Assembly (NCBI RefSeq): GCF_000213175.1
Contig: NW_009799099.1
Span: 1,999,049 to 2,063,048, forward strand
Reading direction: 5' to 3'
Length of the DNA stretch: 64,000 nucleotides
Origin: Neurospora tetrasperma FGSC 2508
Taxonomy: Eukaryota > Ascomycota > Sordariomycetes > Sordariales > Sordariaceae
The translations under genes were made by a program, and so were the position numbers. The notes below the pieces were generated by a model. It saw only the letters and a list, made by a program, of their open reading frames with translations. It made no database searches and was not told where the DNA came from. Shown one piece after another: positions 58,758 through 64,000 of this stretch; the first letter of the stretch is position 1, and every line of letters starts with the position of its first letter.

Positions 58758-61700
58758 GAATAGTCATTGATTGCAATGCGTTTAAATCAAAGCCGTCAAT
58801 TTGTGTCTTTTTGCTTCATCGATGTAAAAGCCATCTGGGTCAGTTTGAGTAGTGCCAGACTGTGATACTATCCAAACTCTCTCAATGCACACCGTATTTC
58901 AAGGAGTCGGAAGAAAAGTAAGCGTTGCATGCCGCTGCCCTGGCCTCGCTATGTGCGGGTTGGCTAGTATTGGGCAAGTCGGAGAAAACGGCTACGATTG
59001 TTTTGCTGTGGCGAACTATCTAGTCGTTACGGTTTGTCAGGCTGAAGTGACGAGGCGAAAGAAGACATGTCTCGCACGATGAGTTGATGGGGACCTTGGA
59101 GATCAAGAAGTGCGCGACAAGAGGTGATTTGCCATGAAAGTATTTTGTTTTTCACGCCATACCATGCGGTGTTTGTAAGTCACGGAGCTATTCCAATCAT
59201 AGCAAGATGGTGAGACAAAAGCCACGCGACGTGTCGTTGTTGATGCAAGCCAAAGAGCCACACGGTTCTTGTGTTATAAATGAAGTGGTAACGTGGATGA
59301 GCGCACCGATAAAGAGGACCTCTGCGGCACCCTGCCATCGAGTTCTCTCCGTGCTCCGCGCCGGAGTCAACGACCCGGGAGAAGATACCATGAAAGCGTC
59401 TAGGCTCTTGATTGTGTCGCTTTCCAACACCATGGAGGTTCGGGAAGTCATGAGAGTAGCCAAAAACATGGACAAGTGCACCTTCATAAACGACAGGTAG
59501 GATTCCATCGAACAAGCAGCAGTCAGGGAGAAGCAAGCAAGCCCCCCTACGCATCAAGAACGGCAAACACTATCCACTCGCCGTCGGGTACGCAGTATTA
59601 GAGGGAGCCATCGTGTTCTTTGGCAATTCGTCGGCATTGCGGTTGTGACAGTGACATGCAATCTCTTGGATGCAGGCGGCAACAGTCACTTGCGGTGCTG
59701 GTTCCTGAATGGCAACAGTGAATGTGGCAAGTGTAGAAAGCTGGGGTGCGCTAACGAGCTCACGTCTTCCTCCTCCGATGGGGGTGGGGGGGCTGGAGTC
59801 TTGGGGAGATGCTTCCTTCTCTGGAGACATGCGCCGGCCGCCGGAAGCGGTGTAAGGGAGCATGGGCAAATGCTGGCAATCTGGGACCCAGGATCGGATG
59901 TGATACGGAGGATGAATGGAGGAGAGGGGTTTGAGGGGCTAAGAGGTTTGATCGCTTGCTAGGTAGAGGCAGTGAGTGTACTATGCATGTGTAGTGTATA
60001 CTTGCTTGATGGCGGGAGCATGCGAAATCCCGGGCATCTTTTTCGTACTCTTGTCGATGCAGGCAAGATGTTGTTGATCTGAGAGCAGGTCGACGGGATG
60101 GCGTCTATTGGCCTGACCAAATGGCCTATTGACGCTGACGGATGTTAGGTGGACGCAGTAGATCGATCAACCAACAACAGACAAAGGAGCCGCATCTGAA
60201 CCTTCAACATCGATCCGTCCAGACCGCTGAGGCTTCTGGAATGTTAGTAATGTTGGCGCACACAGTATAGCCACCCAGACCCGGTCAACGTCTTTGTTGC
60301 ACATGGTACACAGAAGGCCAGGCATAAAATCAAATGCTTGAGCTTGGGATTGGGCTTGGGGATCGAATTTGCGAGGCAGATAGCACATGTTAGACGGACT
60401 TGTGGGTATGGACGGGATGTACGGCTTTTAGTATCTCTCTTATCTCGGGCTGTTTAGTAGAAAAACGACAAAATCTCCCAAAAGCGACAACTTGGAAAAT
60501 GATGTTGGTATAGCATCTGTTGTGGCGGTGTTGGTAGGGTTGGTCTGGATCTCCTAATCGTCTTCTTCCACTGGAAGTTGCCTGGAACGTCGTCTACAAT
60601 ATGGCCACTTCGACACAAGAAAGCAGTGAGACCGGCATCGGTGCTAACGATGATTTGTTGCTTTCCAGATGCTGTGGCTTGTTGTTGCTGCAAGTAAACG
60701 CTTCCCAAGACGACGAAAAGCCAAAACATGCAGACGTGGCCGGGAACCCGGGCAGAGACGGGAGCGAGGTAGGTGCATCTGAGGCCGGGAGATGGGCCAC
60801 GCGAGCAACCATGACTCTCAACAAAGACAAATGGATGGATCTCCGGAATGAGCAATAGCAGCAAAAAGGAGAACCGATGTTTCGTGCTGAAGCAAAGGAG
60901 GTAGGTCATCTGTAGTGTACATGGAATGGAATGAATACCTCTCTGACGCAACGCCCCGTCTCGCAGCAGCAGGGCCAAGTTCGTTGGAGGTATCCACGAC
61001 CAGTGTCTTCGGATAGACCTCCCTCAGCAGTAGTGTAGTGTACACTACAACCCCCGGAAACGACCATCACCACCACCCTGCAAATATCAGTGATACCCCG
61101 GGAAAGCGAGACCCCTACCCTGCGAGTTACCCTGTGAATCAATCCCCGTACTGGATGGATGCAGCACCCTGATACTACCTCTACCTGTACTCACTACCTA
61201 CGCTAGTAGTGTAGCTTATCGACCTGATCCTTGGTTGTGATGGGATGCAAGACCAACTGTCGTCCTGTGTGTCTGGTGTCTTGTCCATCCATCCAAGGCC
61301 CGGGCCCGCTGCGCTGCCGGACGCGCATGATTACGCATGTCTGTAGCTGCCTGCAGGCGATGCCCTACCAAGAGTGATGATCCAGTTGTGATGCATTCAT
61401 TACCAGGAAGGCGGCTTGCCGACGGAGTGCCACTCAAAACCTCACTCACAAGTCACAACAACAACAAAAACAATAGCGTCCGGGTATCGAAAAGATTGGT
61501 TGTTGGTCGCTGCATGGAGTTCCAACCCCCCCAACCGTCGTGATGGGAGAATCTGGACTGGCGCCCGTGACGGACTCTTTCACTATCAGGTGGTGACTGA
61601 TGTGCTGGAAAAGTTGAGCTCTAAACGGCGCAGGTTCTCGCTGCTCCTTGACTGTTCTCGGCAGGCCTGTCGAGTTCCATTCCTGACAACTCGCCTGATG

Positions 61701-62708
61701 GCCTGGTCCTTTGGGAGCTTTCTCCTGAGCTCATCCACCAACCTCATCGTCTTCGTGGGTCCTCGGCTTGTACGGAGTCGCTTCAAGTCGCTTGGAGTCA
61801 CTGGCACCACTTTCCGTCGATCCAATCCCTTCCAATTCCCAGCGCCAACAACGACGGACAAGGGAGCCTTGGGTATGGTGCTAGCGGGGCTTCGCAACCA
61901 GAACACCAATTGGGCCCTGGTTGTCGGCCCCAGCATTGCCTCCCGTGCGGCCGTGCCGTCATCGACACGCCCACGATGGCCGTGCTGTTCTCGATGGGTC
62001 AAGATGTCAGCCCCAGACCTTGCCAGCATATGCCATGCCATGCTATGCCATGCCATGCCAGGCCAGCAGGTAGGCTAGATCTACCGCTCTGCCGCTCTAC
62101 CGCCTCCCTCCTGCACACTGCGCACCGTCCTCATGGACGACCTTGTCACCTCTCGGGTCACTTGTAGCTCCCTTGTCACTTACACTGGTCACACATCACG
62201 TCCGAGTCGGGCCACCAGCTACCTCACCTACAAATCTTGTACTTAATCATCCTCACTCGACTACATACCCCCTGGCCAACGAGGTCCAACGCTTTCCAGC
62301 CATTTCCACTTGTAACAAGAGTCTCGCGAAACTAGCCCAAGTTAATCTGCCACTTGGCTGCCTATCCCTTTGCTTGTCCCCAAACATCACACCACGTGAG
62401 CCTTGTCACCTCCACCGGCTCTGTTTATAAGCATCCCATCCCGCCGACCTCGAACCTCTTATCGTTCAATCCTCTTCCTGACTCACTGCCTTTCGTCTCA
62501 TAAGCTGCCAACCTATTGATCGATTTGTCACCCACCCATCCACTCATCTTATCCTCGGGATCTCTAGGGGGCAACTTGAAAACACACGCCCGAACTCACC
62601 TCAAGAGACGCTGCTCTTTCCTCCTCGCTAATTCCACAACCTCCACCCAAACATCGTCTTCACGTTATCCAACCTCCACACTAAACTCAAAAAACCACCT
62701 GCGACAAC
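58758..62708. other. Long intergenic interval, 4 kb
   Basis: No supportable gene. Frames of 128-220 codons occur on both strands (59180-59566, 60454-60978, 61416-62078, 61586-62056) but overlap antisense partners and lack domains. The stretch holds GTAGTGTA-type words at 59990, 61030 and 61205 and a short atgccatgc tandem repeat at about 62025-62065. From about 62430 on it is probably the promoter and pyrimidine-rich 5' UTR of the AN1 gene. Confidence 0.5.
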
Positions 62709-63028
62709 ATGCCTGCCCCCAGGAGACTCAAGTGCTCGCTCACCGAGTGCAGGCTTCCCGCAGCACCCATCACAGGCGATTGTACTTTCTGCGACGGTCA
62801 CTATTGCAGCAAGCACCGACTATTAGAGAGCCACAAGTGCAAGAACCTCGAAGATGTAAGTAATAACAAGGCAAACTGGTGGCTCGCCGGGCTATCAGGA
62901 GTCTTGCTTACAGAGGAATTTCGTGCTGACATGAGTGCTCTTCCCATCATCAGTGCAAGAAGGAAGCGTTCGAGGCAAATGCCCTGCAGCTCGAGAAGGA
63001 GCGGACGCGGGTCATCAGAGGCGTATAA
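62709..63028 (+). CDS. Small AN1-type zinc-finger protein
   Basis: AN1 fingers occur in stress-response and ubiquitin/proteasome-associated proteins (Cuz1, ZFAND families); the exact role of this short fungal type is unknown. Exons 62709-62855 and 62954-63028 (98-nt intron, donor GTAAGT, acceptor atcag, phase 0) give 73 residues. The finger ligands are Cys 9, 14, 25, 28 and 33, His 36, His 42 and Cys 44, a complete AN1 set. The second exon adds CKKEAFEANALQLEKERTRVIRGV, a short basic helix. Reading through the intron would give a longer, unrelated tail, so splicing is strongly favoured. Confidence 0.9.
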
Positions 63029-64000
63029 TGGACGGCCCCATCAGCGCCAGCGTCGGCGTCAGCGTCAAAGTTGTCAAGGGCAACTTCTTCACTCGTCTTC
63101 TATCGTTGGGTCCGAGCTCAGTATATCGTCAGATAATCTATCTGAAAGGATAGAGAGCAACAAGTTGCCGCAACGAGAAGCGGTGGCAAACTATTACGAT
63201 TCGATCACCGGTATCGGCGATACCATCGAACGGTTTAAATGAGCAACGAATACAGCGACGAACTAGCGCACGGCAGCCGTCCGGTTCCTTGCCCCCCCTC
63301 GACGGTGACGCTGAGCAAGCAGGGTGGCAACACTCACCCGAGAGTTTCGGGCGATGCCACTAATCACCCACCCTTTGCTGGCAACTCTTGCTTTTGCATT
63401 GCTTTTTTTACCTCTTCAGGCGGGCGTCTGATATTTGGTCGGGAATTCTTCATTTTGAGGATTGGCGCTTGGGGGAGCGCTCACATCCGGCAACACATTG
63501 GAGCAACAGGGTTTTGCAGCATCATCTCTGCACGGCGTCAATGGACCTGGTTCATCTTCTTTTGCTCGCTGTTTTATGCACGCGGTTCTCAGTCTCTTCG
63601 CGTGGAGGAGGGAAGAGGTTAGCCGAGGGGTAGCTTACCGTGGTCATGGTATTAGGTGCGGAATAGATTATGATTTACATACAGATGTGGTAGCCGTCTT
63701 GGAACGGCTGGCTGGGTCATGACCGGTCGGCGAACCGGGCTGTGGGCTCGTTTCAAAGCCGGAAATCTTGAACCTGAATATCGGGCAAAGTACAAATAAA
63801 ACATTTGTCCAACGAATAAGTTCAAAATCGTATCTTTGCGTACTGTAGTTAAGTCCGTGAATCGAGTATGCTAAGGTGTCGGAGGATCCGCTTGGCCCAC
63901 CGAGGCATCTTCCTTCGCAGTCAGGCCAGGAATGGAGCGGGTTGCCGGACGGCAACTGAATATGTCCACCCCATCTCTTATCTTTCGATAACACCCCACC
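63029..64000. other. Intergenic to the right window edge
   Basis: No supportable gene; ordinary composition. Confidence 0.45.

Noticed and set aside
61416-62078. 220-codon plus ORF with a 156-codon antisense partner
   Set aside because: Both frames are open over the same bases and include a short atgccatgc repeat; nothing family-like.

Overview
The window reads as nuclear DNA of a filamentous ascomycete, most likely Neurospora or a very close Sordariales relative. The protein genes carry short introns (mostly 48-130 nt) with GTRNGT donors and CTRAC-type branch sites. Two blocks (about 7.2-10.3 kb and 45.3-48.8 kb) are extremely AT-rich and carry the C-to-T / G-to-A scars of repeat-induced point mutation (RIP). 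From memory, inl (inositol-phosphate synthase) and acu-15 (the FacB orthologue) both lie on N. crassa linkage group V, which fits; this was not checked against a database. I found no tRNA, no 5S rRNA, no CRISPR and no prokaryotic features.

Layout. 1-496: 5' end of a LIM-domain gene on the minus strand, cut by the window edge. 497-11.3 kb: gene-poor, with two small hairpin elements, a degenerate 165-bp repeat array and a RIP-killed Tc1/mariner copy. 11.3-16 kb: inl (+) and an RPA1/MEIOB-like OB-fold gene (-). 16.3-18.1 kb: a peroxisomal acyl-CoA ligase (-). 20-25 kb: translin (+), GPI11/PIG-F (+) and a mitochondrial carrier (+). 25.2-31.2 kb: ribosomal protein eL22 (-), a Pmp3 proteolipid (+) and an Obg/YchF-like GTPase with a 10-nt microexon (-). 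31.7-34 kb: a 398-bp MITE in front of a SET-domain methyltransferase (+). 37.9-44.8 kb: FacB/ACU-15 regulator (+) and a Pgc1-like phosphodiesterase (+). 45.3-48.8 kb: a RIP-destroyed DNA transposon with about 90-bp inverted repeats. 50-58.8 kb: a DUF676 lipase (+), endonuclease III with a very long SUMO-motif tail (+), a DUF952 protein (-) and S-(hydroxymethyl)glutathione dehydrogenase (+). 62.7 kb: a small AN1 zinc-finger protein (+).

The genes are not an operon or an obvious biosynthetic cluster; they are mainly conserved housekeeping genes. Loose themes are lipid metabolism (inl, GPI11, acyl-CoA ligase, Pgc1, DUF676 lipase), acetate/C2 metabolism with peroxisomes (ACU-15, PTS1 ligase) and DNA transactions (MEIOB-like, translin, NTH1). 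The most unusual gene-level observations are the roughly 400-residue tail of the endonuclease III homologue, which holds about 25 psi-K-x-E tetrapeptides, and the microexon that restores the NFPFTTI motif of the GTPase.
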